A stretch of DNA of 64,000 bases from Phycicoccus sp. Soil802 (GTDB taxonomy: Bacteria; Actinomycetota; Actinomycetes; Actinomycetales; Dermatophilaceae), in the NCBI RefSeq assembly GCF_001429605.1, contig NZ_LMSS01000004.1, positions 248,001 to 312,000 on the forward strand. Reading direction: 5' to 3'. Positions within the stretch are counted from its first letter, which is position 1; each line of letters opens with the position of its first letter. The position numbers and the translations under genes were made by a program. This document shows positions 25,523 through 35,266 of this stretch, one piece after another. Below the pieces are notes generated by a model. It ran no database searches. It had not been told where the DNA came from and saw only the letters and a program-made list of their open reading frames with translations.

Positions 25523-27478
25523 GATGCGCACCCGTTCCTGGGGGGCGAGCCACATGCCGTCACCCTCGGTGACCCCGAAGGCGTCGTGGAACTCGTCGCA
25601 GTTGCGCACCGCGTTGGCCCGGACCTCGGTGGGGGAGTGCGGGTCGATCGCGAGCAGCCGCTTGGCCTCCTCGGTCCTTGCCTTGCCGGACCAGACCTGG
25701 GCCCACCCGAGGAAGAACCGCTGGGGTCCGGTGTAGCCGTCGAGGTCGGGCACGTCCTGGCCCTCGGTGGCGATCCGGTAGGCGGAGTAGCCGATGGCCA
25801 GGCCACCGAGGTCGCCGATGTTCTCGCCGACGGTGAGCGCGCCGTTGACCTTCTCGTCGGGGGCCGCGATGGGCGAGAGCGTGCTGAACTGGGCGATGAG
25901 GGCCTGGGTGCGCTCGTCGAACCGGGCTCGGTCCTCCTCGGTCCACCAGTCGCGCAGCGCGCCGGTGGAGTCGTAGCGCGACCCCTGGTCGTCGAAGCCG
26001 TGGCCGATCTCGTGACCGATGACCGCGCCGATGCCGCCGTAGTTCACTGCGTCGTCGGCGTCCAGGTCGAAGAACGGCGGCTGCAGGATCCCCGCGGGAA
26101 AGACGATCTCGTTCATCAGCGGGTGGTAGTAGGCGTTGACCGTCTGCGGCAGCATCAGCCACTCGTCGCGGTCGATCGGACCGCCGAGCTTGGCGAGCTG
26201 GCGGCGCAGCTCGAACTCGTTGGCGCGACGGACGTTGCCCACGAGGTCGTCGTCGATGGTCAGCGAGGAGTAGTCGCGCCAACGGTCGGGGTAGCCGACC
26301 TTCGGGGTGAACGAGGCCAGCTTGGCCAGGGCCTGCTCCCGGGTCTGCGGGCCCATCCAGTCGAGGCCCTCGAAGGAGCGCCGGAACGCCTCGACGAGGT
26401 TCGCGACCAGGTCGAGCATCCGCTGCTTGGCCTCCGGCGGGAAGTACTCGGCGGCGTAGAGCTGGCCGACCGCCTCGCCGATCGAGCCCTCGACGAGCGA
26501 GACCCCGCGCTTCCAGCGCTCGCGGTTCTCGGGGAGGCCCGAGATGACCCGGCCGGTGAAGTCGAACTCGGCGTCCACGAGCTCCTTGGACAGCAGCGGA
26601 GCGGCGGAGCGGACGACGTGGAAGGCGAGCCAGTGCTTGAGGTCGTCGAGGCTCGTGTCGTCGAGGAGGGTCGACAGCCCCTCGAGGTAGGAGGGCTGGC
26701 CCACGACGACCTGCGCGAAGGCGTCACGGGCGCCGAGGGAGTCGACGAAGGTGTCCCACCCGAGGGTCGGAGCCAGACCCTGCAGCGCGGCATACCCGAA
26801 GGGGTTGTAGCTCTTGACCGCGTCGCGGGTCGCGACGTTGTCCCAGTGGTGGCCGGCCAGCCGGGTCTCGAGGGCGACCACTCGCGCCGCGGGTGAGCCC
26901 TCGTCCGTGGACCCGCCGCCGATGCCCGCGAAGTCGAGCATGCGGGCCACGTGCGGGAGGTATGCGGCGAGGATGGCCGCGTGCCGCTCCTCGCGGTAGT
27001 AGGACTCGTCGGGAAGGCCGAGCCCACCCTGGCCGAGGTAGAGGACGTACTCCTCGGGGTTCTTGGCATCCGGCGCGACCCCGAAGTCGAAGAGGCCGGG
27101 GCCCCCCTCGCGCTGGAGACGCCCGAGGACCCGGGACAGGTCGTCGAGGCTGCCGATCTGCTCGACTGCGGCGAGGTCGTCCGCGATCGGCGCGAGGCCC
27201 AGCTCGTCGGCCCTGGCCTCGTCCATGAACGACCGGTAGAGGTCGCCCACCTTGCGGGTCGGCGAGCCGGGGGGTGCGTCCGTCTCGGCCGCAGCACGCT
27301 CGATGATGGTGCGGACCCGCTCGTCGGACTGCTCCCGCAGCATGTCGAAGGTGCCGTAGCGACCCCGGTCGGACGGGATCTCGGTGTCGCGGACCCAGGT
27401 GCCGTTGGCGTGCCCGAACAGGTCGTCCTGGGGGCGGACGGAGTCGTCACGGTGACCGGGGAGGATGCCTGACCTCAT
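25517..27478 (-). CDS. M13 family zinc endopeptidase (neprilysin/PepO-like)
   Basis: A 653-residue M13 metallopeptidase. The zinc site is [14 protein letters not shown] (HExxH), preceded by [18 protein letters not shown]; the third ligand and partner lie in [14 protein letters not shown], and a C-terminal block ends [12 protein letters not shown]. No signal peptide, as for many actinobacterial PepO proteins, which act in the cytoplasm or are released otherwise. ATG 27478 is chosen because GAAGGAAG lies just upstream; the frame continues upstream without support. It sits between rpsB-tsf and pyrH on the opposite strand. Confidence 0.92.
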   Translation of the reverse strand: MRSGILPGHRDDSVRPQDDLFGHANGTWVRDTEIPSDRGRYGTFDMLREQSDERVRTIIERAAAETDAPPGSPTRKVGDLYRSFMDEARADELGLAPIADDLAAVEQIGSLDDLSRVLGRLQREGGPGLFDFGVAPDAKNPEEYVLYLGQGGLGLPDESYYREERHAAILAAYLPHVARMLDFAGIGGGSTDEGSPAARVVALETRLAGHHWDNVATRDAVKSYNPFGYAALQGLAPTLGWDTFVDSLGARDAFAQVVVGQPSYLEGLSTLLDDTSLDDLKHWLAFHVVRSAAPLLSKELVDAEFDFTGRVISGLPENRERWKRGVSLVEGSIGEAVGQLYAAEYFPPEAKQRMLDLVANLVEAFRRSFEGLDWMGPQTREQALAKLASFTPKVGYPDRWRDYSSLTIDDDLVGNVRRANEFELRRQLAKLGGPIDRDEWLMLPQTVNAYYHPLMNEIVFPAGILQPPFFDLDADDAVNYGGIGAVIGHEIGHGFDDQGSRYDSTGALRDWWTEEDRARFDERTQALIAQFSTLSPIAAPDEKVNGALTVGENIGDLGGLAIGYSAYRIATEGQDVPDLDGYTGPQRFFLGWAQVWSGKARTEEAKRLLAIDPHSPTEVRANAVRNCDEFHDAFGVTEGDGMWLAPQERVRIF

Positions 27479-27623
27479 GCGCGTGTCTTCCTTCACTGCG
27501 TCGATGACCTTGCGATGGGGACACCCTGCCACGCAGCACGGACAGGCGTGCAACCGGCGGCGTGTGTCCCGCGGGAGTGTGGAAGGATTCGGTGACCGCC
27601 CCACACCTCCAGGAGGATCTGTC

Positions 27624-28376
27624 GTGACTTCTGCCCCCGAGCAGACCGCCCCAGCCGGATCCACCACCCCCCGCCGGCGGGTGCTGCTCAAGCTCTCCGG
27701 CGAGGTCTTCGGCGGTGGTCGGGTCGGACTGGCTCCCGAGGTCGTGCGGGGGATCGCCCAGCAGATCGCGCAGTCTGTCAACGAGGGCATCCAGGTGGCC
27801 GTCGTGATCGGTGGCGGCAACTTCTTCCGGGGCGCCGAGCTGCAGCAGCAGGGCATGGACCGCACCCGCGCCGACTACATGGGCATGCTGGGCACGGTGA
27901 TGAACTGCCTCGCGCTCCAGGACTTCCTCGAGAAGGAGGGCATCGAGACCCGGGTCCAGACCGCGATCACGATGGGTCAGGTCGCCGAGCCGTACATCCC
28001 GCGCCGCGCGATCCGCCACCTCGAGAAGGGCCGCGTGGTCATCTTCGGCGCCGGCGCCGGGATGCCGTTCTTCTCGACCGACACGGTGTCGGCGCAGCGC
28101 GCGCTGGAGATCAAGTGCGACGCGGTGCTGATGAGCAAGAACGGTGTCGACGGGGTCTACGACTCCGACCCGCGCACCAACCCCGACGCCAAGAAGCTCG
28201 ACGAGATCAGCTACGCCGAGGCCCTCCAGCAGGGTCTGCGCGTCGTCGACGCCGCGGCCTTCAGCCTCTGCATGGAGAACAAGCTGCCCATGGTCGTCTT
28301 CGGCATGGAGGGCGAGGGCAACGTCGTCCGGGCGCTGCGCGGTGAGAGGATCGGGACGCTGGTCACCCCCGGCTGA
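27624..28376 (+). CDS. pyrH: UMP kinase
   Basis: A 250-residue hexameric UMP kinase (amino-acid-kinase fold) making [52 protein letters not shown] and [14 protein letters not shown] are diagnostic. GTG 27624 follows AGGAGGA by 6 nt; the frame extends upstream as non-conserved sequence. First gene of pyrH-frr-cdsA, normally contiguous with tsf. Confidence 0.96.
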   Translation: MTSAPEQTAPAGSTTPRRRVLLKLSGEVFGGGRVGLAPEVVRGIAQQIAQSVNEGIQVAVVIGGGNFFRGAELQQQGMDRTRADYMGMLGTVMNCLALQDFLEKEGIETRVQTAITMGQVAEPYIPRRAIRHLEKGRVVIFGAGAGMPFFSTDTVSAQRALEIKCDAVLMSKNGVDGVYDSDPRTNPDAKKLDEISYAEALQQGLRVVDAAAFSLCMENKLPMVVFGMEGEGNVVRALRGERIGTLVTPG

Positions 28377-28462
28377 GTCGGCGGCACGCCGACCCACCCA
28401 CCAGACTGACCACACCACGACCGGCGCAGCCCCTCCGGGGAGCGCCCGAGAAGGAGCGGGAC

Positions 28463-29020
28463 ATGATTGAAGAGACTCTCCTCGAGGCCGAAGAGAAGAT
28501 GGAGAAGGCCGTCGAGGTCGCCAAGGAGGACTTCGCGGGCATCCGCACGGGTCGCGCGACGCCGGGCATGTTCAACAAGCTCATGGTCGACTACTACGGC
28601 GCCCCGACGCCGCTGCAGCAGCTGGCGTCGTTCCAGACCCCTGAGGCCCGCACCATCCTGATCACGCCGTTCGACAAGTCGGCGATGGCGGAGATCGAGA
28701 AGACCCTGCGCGACTCCGACCTGGGCGTGAACCCCAGCAACGACGGCAACATGATCCGCTGCGTCCTGCCCCAGCTCACCGAGGAGCGGCGCAAGGACTA
28801 CATCAAGCTCGCCCGGCACAAGGGCGAGGACGCCAAGGTGTCGATCCGCAACATCCGCCGCAAGGCCAAGGACGAGCTCGACAAGCTCGTCAAGGACGGC
28901 GAGGTCGGCGAGGACGACGGCACCCGCGGCGAGAAGGAGCTGGACGCGACGACGAAGAAGTACGTCGACAGCGTCGACGAGCTGTTGAAGGGCAAGGAGG
29001 CCGAGCTGCTCGAGGTCTGA
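28463..29020 (+). CDS. frr: Ribosome recycling factor
   Basis: A 185-residue RRF of exact family length: [51 protein letters not shown] and [11 protein letters not shown]. With EF-G it splits post-termination ribosomes. ATG follows AGAAGGAGCGGGAC. Lies 86 nt after pyrH. Confidence 0.97.
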   Translation: MIEETLLEAEEKMEKAVEVAKEDFAGIRTGRATPGMFNKLMVDYYGAPTPLQQLASFQTPEARTILITPFDKSAMAEIEKTLRDSDLGVNPSNDGNMIRCVLPQLTEERRKDYIKLARHKGEDAKVSIRNIRRKAKDELDKLVKDGEVGEDDGTRGEKELDATTKKYVDSVDELLKGKEAELLEV

Positions 29021-29043
29021 GCCGCTCGCCCCACCACGAAGGA

Positions 29044-29982
29044 ATGAACACGCCATACTCCCGTAGCTCACGGCGCGAGGCCGCCCACCCGGTCCCCGAT
29101 GCCGGGGGCTCCGGCACGCCCGCCGGGCCGCCCACGCGTCGTGGTGCCGCAACGGCCCCGGCCCAGCGGCCGTCGAAGGCGGGCCGCAACCTGCCCGCCG
29201 CCATCGGGGTGGGTGTGGGCCTGGGCGTCCTCATCATCGGCTCGCTGATCCTGCGCAAGGAGCTGATGCTCGGCATCGTCATCGTGGCCATCGTCGTCGG
29301 CGTCTGGGAGCTGCGGCGTGCGCTCGCCCAGGTCTCGATCCACGTCCCGCTGGTGCCGAGCCTGGTCGGCAGCGTGAGCATGCTGGTGTCCGCCTACGTG
29401 GGTGGGGGAGAGGCCCTGATCATCACGGTCGGGCTGACCTGCGTCGGCATCCTGCTGTGGCGGATCGCCGACGGGGTGCTCGACGCGGTGCGCGACATCG
29501 CGGGTGGCTTCTTCGTCGCGGTCTACCCGTCGTTCCTGGCCGGGTTCGCCGCCCTCATGCTGGCTGCCGACGACGGGGCCCGACGGATCGTGGTGTTCAT
29601 CCTGGTCACGGTGCTCAGCGACGTGGGTGGCTACGCGTTCGGCGTGCTGCTGGGCCGGCACCCGATGGCTCCCTCGGTGAGCCCCAAGAAGTCCTGGGAG
29701 GGTTTCGCCGGGTCGGTGCTCACCTGTGTCGTGGGCGGCGCGATCGCGGTCGTGCTGCTCCTCGACGGGCCCTGGTGGGGCGGTGCCGTGCTCGGGGCCT
29801 GCGCGGCGATCGCTGCCACGGTCGGCGACCTCACCGAGTCGACCGTCAAGCGCGATCTCGGCATCAAGGACATGAGCACGATCCTCCCCGGCCACGGCGG
29901 GGTGATGGACCGGCTCGACTCCCTGGTCGTCGTGGCTCCCGTCGCCTGGGCCCTGCTGGCCTGGGTCGTCCCCCCGGGCTGA
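29044..29982 (+). CDS. cdsA: Phosphatidate cytidylyltransferase
   Basis: 312 residues. A disordered Pro/Ala-rich N-terminus of about 55 residues precedes eight or so membrane helices. The C-terminal CDS signature is STVKRDLGIKDMSTILPGHG followed by GVMDRLDS. Makes CDP-diacylglycerol for phospholipid synthesis. The ATG at 29044 directly abuts GAAGGA, too close for normal ribosome binding, so the true start could be a downstream GTG within the variable N-terminus. Lies 23 nt after frr. Confidence 0.93.
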   Translation: MNTPYSRSSRREAAHPVPDAGGSGTPAGPPTRRGAATAPAQRPSKAGRNLPAAIGVGVGLGVLIIGSLILRKELMLGIVIVAIVVGVWELRRALAQVSIHVPLVPSLVGSVSMLVSAYVGGGEALIITVGLTCVGILLWRIADGVLDAVRDIAGGFFVAVYPSFLAGFAALMLAADDGARRIVVFILVTVLSDVGGYAFGVLLGRHPMAPSVSPKKSWEGFAGSVLTCVVGGAIAVVLLLDGPWWGGAVLGACAAIAATVGDLTESTVKRDLGIKDMSTILPGHGGVMDRLDSLVVVAPVAWALLAWVVPPG

Positions 29983-30042
29983 GGTCACCGCACGTCGAGC
30001 GGGTGTGAGGTCACGGCCGACACCTGAGAGACTGGGTGCACC

Positions 30043-31302
30043 ATGACCACCGACCTCCCTGCGCCCACCAGCGAGCGTCCCCAGCCGGGACAGCTGACCT
30101 TCTCCGCCCCGCGTCGGGGCAAGCCGCCGCGCCACCTCGCCGATCTCTCTCCGGCGGAGCGCAAGGAGGCGGTCGAGGCGTTGGGGCACAAGGGGTTCCG
30201 GGCCAAGCAGCTGTCGACCCACTACTTCGAGCGGCTGGTCGAGTCGCCGGAGGAGATGACCGACCTGCCCAAGGCGATCCGCGACGACCTCGTCGCCGAC
30301 CTGCTCCCGACGCTGCTCACCCCGCTCGTGCAGCGCACCGCGGACGACGGCATGACGATCAAGTCGGCCTGGAAGCTGCACGACGGAGCCATCGTCGAGT
30401 CGGTCCTGATGCGCTACCCCAAGCGGGTCACGATCTGCATCTCCAGCCAGGCGGGCTGCGGCATGAACTGCCCGTTCTGCGCCACGGGTCAGGCCGGACT
30501 GACCCGCAACATGAGTGCCGCCGAGATCGTCGAGCAGGTCGTCAGCGGAGCCAGGCTCCTGCGCAGCGGTGACCTCGCGATCGGCGGCGCGGCTCGCGGC
30601 GCGGCCACCGGCCCGGCGGCACAGGACGACCACGTGGCCGAGCTCGGCGAGGAGGACGACACCGAGGGCGGCAGCGAGGGTGACACCGGGCCGACCGGTC
30701 CCACCCGCATCTCGAACGTCGTCTTCATGGGCATGGGCGAGGCGCTGGCCAACTACAAGGCGGCGATCGGTGCCATCCGCCGGCTGACCGATCCCGCGCC
30801 CGACGGGCTCGGCATGTCCGCGCGTGGCATCACCATGTCGACCGTGGGGCTCGTCCCGGCGATCGACAAGCTGGCGGCAGAGGGCATCCCGGTCACGCTG
30901 GCGCTGTCGCTGCACGCCCCCGACGACGAGCTGCGCAACGAGCTCGTCCCGATCAACACCCGCTGGAGCGTCGACGAGGCCCTCGACGCCGCCCACCGCT
31001 ACTACGAGGTCACGGGTCGCCGGGTGAGCATCGAGTACGCGCTCATCAGGGACATCAACGACCACGCCTGGCGCGCTGACCTGCTCGGGAAGAAGCTCAA
31101 CGCGCGCGGCCGTGGCTGGGTGCACGTCAACCCGATCCCGCTCAACCCCACCCCCGGGTCGAAGTGGACCGCGTCCCGGCCGGGCGTCGAGCAGCAGTTC
31201 GTCGAGCGCCTGCGCGCCCACGGCATCCCCACGACGATCCGGGACACGCGGGGCCAGGACATCGATGGGGCCTGCGGCCAACTCGCTGCCTCCACAGCGT
31301 GA
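30043..31302 (+). CDS. rlmN: Dual-specificity 23S rRNA/tRNA (adenine-C2)-methyltransferase RlmN, with acidic insertion
   Basis: A 419-residue radical-SAM enzyme; family members are usually 350-380. The cluster cysteines are Cys139, Cys143 and Cys146 in GCGMNCPFC. An insertion of roughly 45 residues, Ala/Gly-rich and then acidic ([15 protein letters not shown]), occupies about residues 176-219, just before [15 protein letters not shown]. That last motif is usually GMGEPLAN, so Pro is replaced by Ala. The C-terminal redox Cys is in [11 protein letters not shown]. It methylates A2503 of 23S rRNA and A37 of some tRNAs. It lies 60 nt after cdsA. Confidence 0.94.
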   Translation: MTTDLPAPTSERPQPGQLTFSAPRRGKPPRHLADLSPAERKEAVEALGHKGFRAKQLSTHYFERLVESPEEMTDLPKAIRDDLVADLLPTLLTPLVQRTADDGMTIKSAWKLHDGAIVESVLMRYPKRVTICISSQAGCGMNCPFCATGQAGLTRNMSAAEIVEQVVSGARLLRSGDLAIGGAARGAATGPAAQDDHVAELGEEDDTEGGSEGDTGPTGPTRISNVVFMGMGEALANYKAAIGAIRRLTDPAPDGLGMSARGITMSTVGLVPAIDKLAAEGIPVTLALSLHAPDDELRNELVPINTRWSVDEALDAAHRYYEVTGRRVSIEYALIRDINDHAWRADLLGKKLNARGRGWVHVNPIPLNPTPGSKWTASRPGVEQQFVERLRAHGIPTTIRDTRGQDIDGACGQLAASTA

Positions 31303-31309
31303 TGCTGCC

Positions 31310-31315
31310 TAGACT
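31310..31315 (+). promoter_or_regulatory. -10-like element before the PHM-like gene
   Basis: TAGACT, 6 nt before the GTG at 31322. Confidence 0.5.
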
Positions 31316-31321
31316 CGACAG

Positions 31322-32515
31322 GTGAGCTCACGCCGACTGGCGATGGTGGTCTCTGCCACGGCTGTCACGGCCGTCGCGGTGACCTTTGCCGTGGTGCTCA
31401 CGGGCGCGTTCGCCGGTCGGGAAGGCAAGGCGGTCCCCGCTGCGCTCACCACGTCGCCGCACGGCCACAGCGTCGCCGTGACGGCGCCACCCGAGGCCCC
31501 GCTGCGCGCGGGGGAGCGCTTCGTCACGCTCCGGATGCCCACGGCATACACCCCGAAGGCACCGGCGGGGCCGGGCACCGACGACTACCGCTGCTTCCTG
31601 CTCGACCCCCGCCTCACCGCCAAGTCGGTGGTGACGGGCATCAACGTCCTGCCGGGCAACCCCGACGTCGTGCACCACGTCATCCTGTTCCGGGTGCCGG
31701 CCGAGAAGGTGGCGCGGGCCGAGGAGATGGACCGCCTCCAGGTCGGCCAGGGCTGGACCTGCTTCGGTGGCACCGGTGTGGAGAGCCAGGGCGCTGGACT
31801 GAACAGCGCCCCGTGGCTGGGTGCGTGGGCCCCCGGCGGTGGCGAGCGGGTGCTCGCCCCCGACCTCGGTATGCCGGTCGAGGCCGGTTCGCGGATCATC
31901 ATGCAGGTCCACTACAACCTGCTCGCCGGCCGGACCCCTGACCAGAGCGCCGCCAAGCTGCGGGTCGCGGCCGACGACGGGAAGCGCAAGACGCTCCAGA
32001 CGGTGCTGCTGCCGGCGCCGGTCGAGGTGCCCTGCCGACCCACGCACCCCGGCCCGCTCTGCGACCGGAAGGCCGCGATGGCCGACGTGCAGCAGCGCTT
32101 CGGGATCGCCGCAGGGCGCACCGGCGATGCGCTGCACCTGCTCTGCCCCGGCAACAAGGCCGGCCCGACCCAGACCTGCACGCGCCCCGTGACCCAGGCG
32201 TCGACGATCCGTGCCGTGGCCGGTCACATGCACCTGCTTGGCACGAAGATCTCGGTCACGGTCAACCAGGGCAAGGCCGACGAGCGCACCATCCTCGACA
32301 TCCCGATCTGGGACTTCGACGACCAGGGCAGCCGGCCAGTGCAGCCCGCGGTGAAGGTGGGACCGGGCGACACCCTCACCGTCTCCTGCACGCATGACCA
32401 GCGGATGCGCGACCTGCTGCCGTCGTTCGAGGGGATCCCGGAGCGCTACGTCGTGTGGGGCGAGGGCACGACCGACGAGATGTGCCTCGGCATCGTCATG
32501 GTCACCCGGCCCTAG
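31322..32515 (+). CDS. Copper type II monooxygenase-like secreted protein (PHM/DBH superfamily)
   Basis: A 397-residue protein with an N-terminal signal or anchor helix (residues 8-32, ATAVTAVAVTFAVVLTGAF). The remainder resembles the catalytic core of peptidylglycine alpha-hydroxylating and dopamine-beta monooxygenases. CuA-type histidines occur in DVVHHVILFRV and MQVHYN, the CuB HxH in AGHMHLLG and the CuB methionine in DEMCLG. Several Cys pairs fit an extracytoplasmic fold. All key copper ligands appear present. The bacterial function is unknown. GTG start is set by the TAGACT element. Confidence 0.75.
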   Translation: MSSRRLAMVVSATAVTAVAVTFAVVLTGAFAGREGKAVPAALTTSPHGHSVAVTAPPEAPLRAGERFVTLRMPTAYTPKAPAGPGTDDYRCFLLDPRLTAKSVVTGINVLPGNPDVVHHVILFRVPAEKVARAEEMDRLQVGQGWTCFGGTGVESQGAGLNSAPWLGAWAPGGGERVLAPDLGMPVEAGSRIIMQVHYNLLAGRTPDQSAAKLRVAADDGKRKTLQTVLLPAPVEVPCRPTHPGPLCDRKAAMADVQQRFGIAAGRTGDALHLLCPGNKAGPTQTCTRPVTQASTIRAVAGHMHLLGTKISVTVNQGKADERTILDIPIWDFDDQGSRPVQPAVKVGPGDTLTVSCTHDQRMRDLLPSFEGIPERYVVWGEGTTDEMCLGIVMVTRP

Positions 32516-32532
32516 CACCACTGCTGCGCACC

Positions 32533-32538
32533 TAGGCT
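32533..32538 (+). promoter_or_regulatory. -10-like element before purU
   Basis: TAGGCT, 7 nt before the GTG at 32546. Confidence 0.5.
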
Positions 32539-32545
32539 GACCCGC

Positions 32546-33430
32546 GTGAGAGCCAACCCCGTCGGAGCCGTCGAGCCGGGACGCGAGTTCGTCCTGACCG
32601 TCTCGTGTGCCGATCGCCGGGGCATCGTGCACGCGGTGTCGGGGGTGATGCTCGAGCTGTCGATGACGATCCTCGACAGCCAGCAGTTCGCCGACACGAC
32701 GGCGGGGGAGTTCCACCTGCGGATGCACCTGGCGCGCGAGGGTTCGGCGCTCGCGGTCGAGGACCTCGACGCCGCGATGCACGAGGTCGCCACGGAGTTC
32801 GCCATGACGTATGCCGTGCACGACCTGTCCCAGCGGCGGCGGGCGCTCGTCCTGGTGAGCCAGCAAGGGCACTGCCTCAACGACCTGTTGTTCCGGGTCG
32901 AGAGCGGGTCGCTGCCGCTCGACGTGCCCGCCATCGTCTCGAACCACGAGGACTTCCGCGGCCTCGCCGAGTGGCACGGGATACCGTTCCACCACGTGCC
33001 GGTCACGCCCGAGACCAAACCGGCGGCCGAGTCGGAGCTGCGCCGGCTGGTCGAGCTCTACTCCGCCGACACCATCGCCCTGGCGCGCTACATGCAGATC
33101 CTGTCGAGTGGGCTGTGCGCCGACTTCCCGGGGCGGATCATCAACATCCACCACTCGCTGCTCCCGAGCTTCAAGGGCGCCAAGCCCTACAGCCAGGCCC
33201 ACGACCGCGGGGTCAAGGTGATCGGCGCGACGGCCCACTACGTGACGGCCGACCTCGACGAGGGGCCGATCATCGAGCAGGACTTCCGCCGCGTCGACCA
33301 CCGGATGAGCCCGACCGAGCTCGCCTCCGTGGGGCAGGAGCTGGAGGCGATGGCGTTCGCGAGGGCGCTGCGCTGGCATGCCGAGCACCGCGTGGTGTTG
33401 CGAGGCCGCCGGACCATCGTCTTCGACTGA
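32546..33430 (+). CDS. purU: Formyltetrahydrofolate deformylase
   Basis: A 294-residue PurU: an N-terminal ACT domain (residues about 10-85, VSCADRRGIVHAVSGVM) and a formyltransferase-like catalytic domain with NHEDFRGLAEWHGIPFHHVPV, IINIHHSLLPSFKGAKPY and GATAHYVTADLDEGPII. It hydrolyses 10-formyl-THF to formate and THF, balancing one-carbon pools. GTG start is consistent with the TAGGCT element. An 18-nt palindrome follows the stop. Confidence 0.95.
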   Translation: MRANPVGAVEPGREFVLTVSCADRRGIVHAVSGVMLELSMTILDSQQFADTTAGEFHLRMHLAREGSALAVEDLDAAMHEVATEFAMTYAVHDLSQRRRALVLVSQQGHCLNDLLFRVESGSLPLDVPAIVSNHEDFRGLAEWHGIPFHHVPVTPETKPAAESELRRLVELYSADTIALARYMQILSSGLCADFPGRIINIHHSLLPSFKGAKPYSQAHDRGVKVIGATAHYVTADLDEGPIIEQDFRRVDHRMSPTELASVGQELEAMAFARALRWHAEHRVVLRGRRTIVFD

Positions 33431-33456
33431 TCTCTCCGACTGCGCTCAGCTGTCGG

Positions 33457-33474
33457 CGAGGGCGTACGCCCTCG
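33457..33474. terminator. 18-nt perfect palindrome after purU
   Basis: CGAGGGCGTACGCCCTCG. It lies in the 130 nt between convergent purU and the sigma-operon gene. The rest of that gap is GC-rich without a gene. It could act as a terminator or a protein-binding palindrome. Confidence 0.35.
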
Positions 33475-33560
33475 GGCCAACCATCCGCACTCCGCTTCGC
33501 TCCGCGCTCCCGCCAGGCCCTCCACGGCCCTTCGGGCGCGCCCCCTCACCTCCGCGCTGT

Positions 33561-34628
33561 TCAGGCGGGTGGGACGAGGGCTTCCAGGGCTGCGGTGGTC
33601 TGCGCCGACGGGATGAAGCCGGTGCGGGCTGCCCCGGTGACCCAGAGCTCATCGAGGCACCCGGTGGCGAGCATGCGCTCGTCGCCAGCGCTGGTCACAC
33701 CCACGACCGTGTAGGTCCACGGACCCTCGGAACTGCAGGCGCCGTTCCCCGTGAAGAAGCCGCCCCAGTCCGAGGTGAGGTCCGAGTTGAGCGCGGCGAG
33801 CGTGTCGCTGGGCAGGGCGATGGAGCGGTAGCTGCGTGTCGTCATGGGTTGGATCGGGCGCATCGGGTCCCCGGCGACGAAGTTCGGCTTCAGGCAGAAC
33901 GTCGCAGCGACCAGTGGGGAGTGCAGCAAGTGGGTGCGGGAGGACGTGTGGGTCCGCAGCCAGGTCTCGTCCGTGCGGCAGTCGAGAGCGGCGCTCGGTG
34001 TCGAGGCAGGGAGCGCGTCGACCTCCTCCCCGGCGAGGAGGTCGAGGAACGAGGCCAGCGCATAGGCGCCACCGCACGTCATCTCGGTGCTGCGGTAGGC
34101 CTCGACGCGACCCGACTCGTCCTCGAGCGCGAGGGTGAAGGCGGGGCCGGGGCGGATCTGGCCGCAGGCCTGGCCGTTGGTGCCGGACACCGCGAGGCCG
34201 CGCAGGCGTGAACCGGTGACCTCGGTCGCGGGCAGCTGCCAGCCGTCGTCGGTGCCGACGACAGACGACGTGGTGGCCGTCGAGGCTGGCTGCCGGGGCG
34301 ACGGGTCGGGACACACCCAGGCGGCGACTGCGTCGGCCGTGTCAAGGAGATCGCTCCCCGGCAGGTTGGTGATGGTCGCGGGCCGCGTGCAGTCGGCCGG
34401 GGTCAGGAACGGCCCGGCTGGCACCACCCGTGCCGGCGGGTCGAACGAGGCCACGAGCACGGTGGCGAGGACGAGGGTGGCCGCGGCCGCGGTGGCGATC
34501 CCGAGCTGGCGGACCCGTCGAGCGCGGGTTGCGTAGCGGCGTGCGCCGTCGGCCAGTCCTTCGGTGGTCGGGTCCTCCGGCGCGAGGTCGTGGAGCGCCT
34601 GGCGGAGCCGGGTGTCGAGGTCGCTCAT
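33561..34628 (-). CDS. Membrane-anchored partner of a SigE-family sigma factor (putative anti-sigma or hypothetical)
   Basis: A 355-residue protein. A cytoplasmic N-terminus of about 40 residues (LDTRLRQALHDLAPEDPTTE) is followed by one membrane helix (LGIATAAAATLVLATVLVASF) and an extracytoplasmic domain of about 290 residues with several Cys (VCPDPS, ACGQIR, MTCGGAY, FCLKPN, ACSSEG). It overlaps the sigma factor gene by 4 nt (ATGA). The topology and coupling fit a regulator of the sigma factor, but no zinc anti-sigma HxxxCxxC motif is visible, so the role is inference. Confidence 0.6.
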   Translation of the reverse strand: MSDLDTRLRQALHDLAPEDPTTEGLADGARRYATRARRVRQLGIATAAAATLVLATVLVASFDPPARVVPAGPFLTPADCTRPATITNLPGSDLLDTADAVAAWVCPDPSPRQPASTATTSSVVGTDDGWQLPATEVTGSRLRGLAVSGTNGQACGQIRPGPAFTLALEDESGRVEAYRSTEMTCGGAYALASFLDLLAGEEVDALPASTPSAALDCRTDETWLRTHTSSRTHLLHSPLVAATFCLKPNFVAGDPMRPIQPMTTRSYRSIALPSDTLAALNSDLTSDWGGFFTGNGACSSEGPWTYTVVGVTSAGDERMLATGCLDELWVTGAARTGFIPSAQTTAALEALVPPA

Positions 34629-35146
34629 CGGAGTTCTCCCTCGGTGACGGCGAGTGCGGGGCACTGGCGCAGGGTCGCCAGCGCCCTGGCGGCCTGGCTC
34701 TTGACGGTTCCCACGGTGCAGCCGAGCAGCTCGGCGGTCTGGGCCTCGGTGAGGTCCTCGAAGTAGCGGAGCACGACGACCGCGCGTTGCCCCTTGGGCA
34801 AGGCAGCCAGGGCGGTAAGGAGGTCTCGCCGCTGGTCCAGGTCGCGGTCGGTGGTCGGCTGCTCGGGCAGTGCGGCTGTGGGGTACTCGCCGTTCCAGCG
34901 CCGGCGCCACCAGGCGATGTAGGTGGTGAGCATGACCTTGCGGACGTAGGCCTCGCGGGGCCCGGCGGCGACGGAGTCCCAGCGGGGCCAGGTCTTGCCG
35001 AGCGCGGTCTGGACGAGGTCCTCGGCCCGCTGGCGGTCGCCGGTGAGGAGGAACGCGGTGCGCAGCAGGCTCGGGCCGCGTGCGGCGACGAACGAGTCGA
35101 ACTCGCTCGTGTCGGCAACCGTGGCTGCGCGGGGTACTTCGCCCAT
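34625..35146 (-). CDS. SigE-family ECF RNA polymerase sigma factor
   Basis: A 173-residue two-domain sigma factor. Region 2 (FDSFVAARGPSLLRTAFLLTGD, AEDLVQTALGKTWPRW) and region 4 (LPKGQRAVVVLRYFEDLTEAQTAELLGCTVGTVKSQAARAL) match the actinobacterial SigE-family ECF group. ATG 35146 is preferred over a longer frame to 35227 because GAGGAGG lies just upstream. It is translationally coupled to a membrane protein gene. The signal and regulon are unknown. Confidence 0.9.
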   Translation of the reverse strand: MGEVPRAATVADTSEFDSFVAARGPSLLRTAFLLTGDRQRAEDLVQTALGKTWPRWDSVAAGPREAYVRKVMLTTYIAWWRRRWNGEYPTAALPEQPTTDRDLDQRRDLLTALAALPKGQRAVVVLRYFEDLTEAQTAELLGCTVGTVKSQAARALATLRQCPALAVTEGELR

Positions 35147-35266
35147 GCCGTCCTCCTCTCGCTCACACAGGAAGAGCGGCGAGACCACCTCCAAGGTTGT
35201 CACCGGCGGCCTGAAATCCGGCACCACGGGGTCAAGGCAGGTGAACGACGCCGAGATGGCGAGGGG

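Noticed and set aside
33480-33560. GC-rich repeated CTCCGC/TTCGCTCCGCGCTC wording after purU
   Set aside because: Short self-similar GC words without extended arms or other copies seen in the window; only the 18-nt palindrome just before it is supported.
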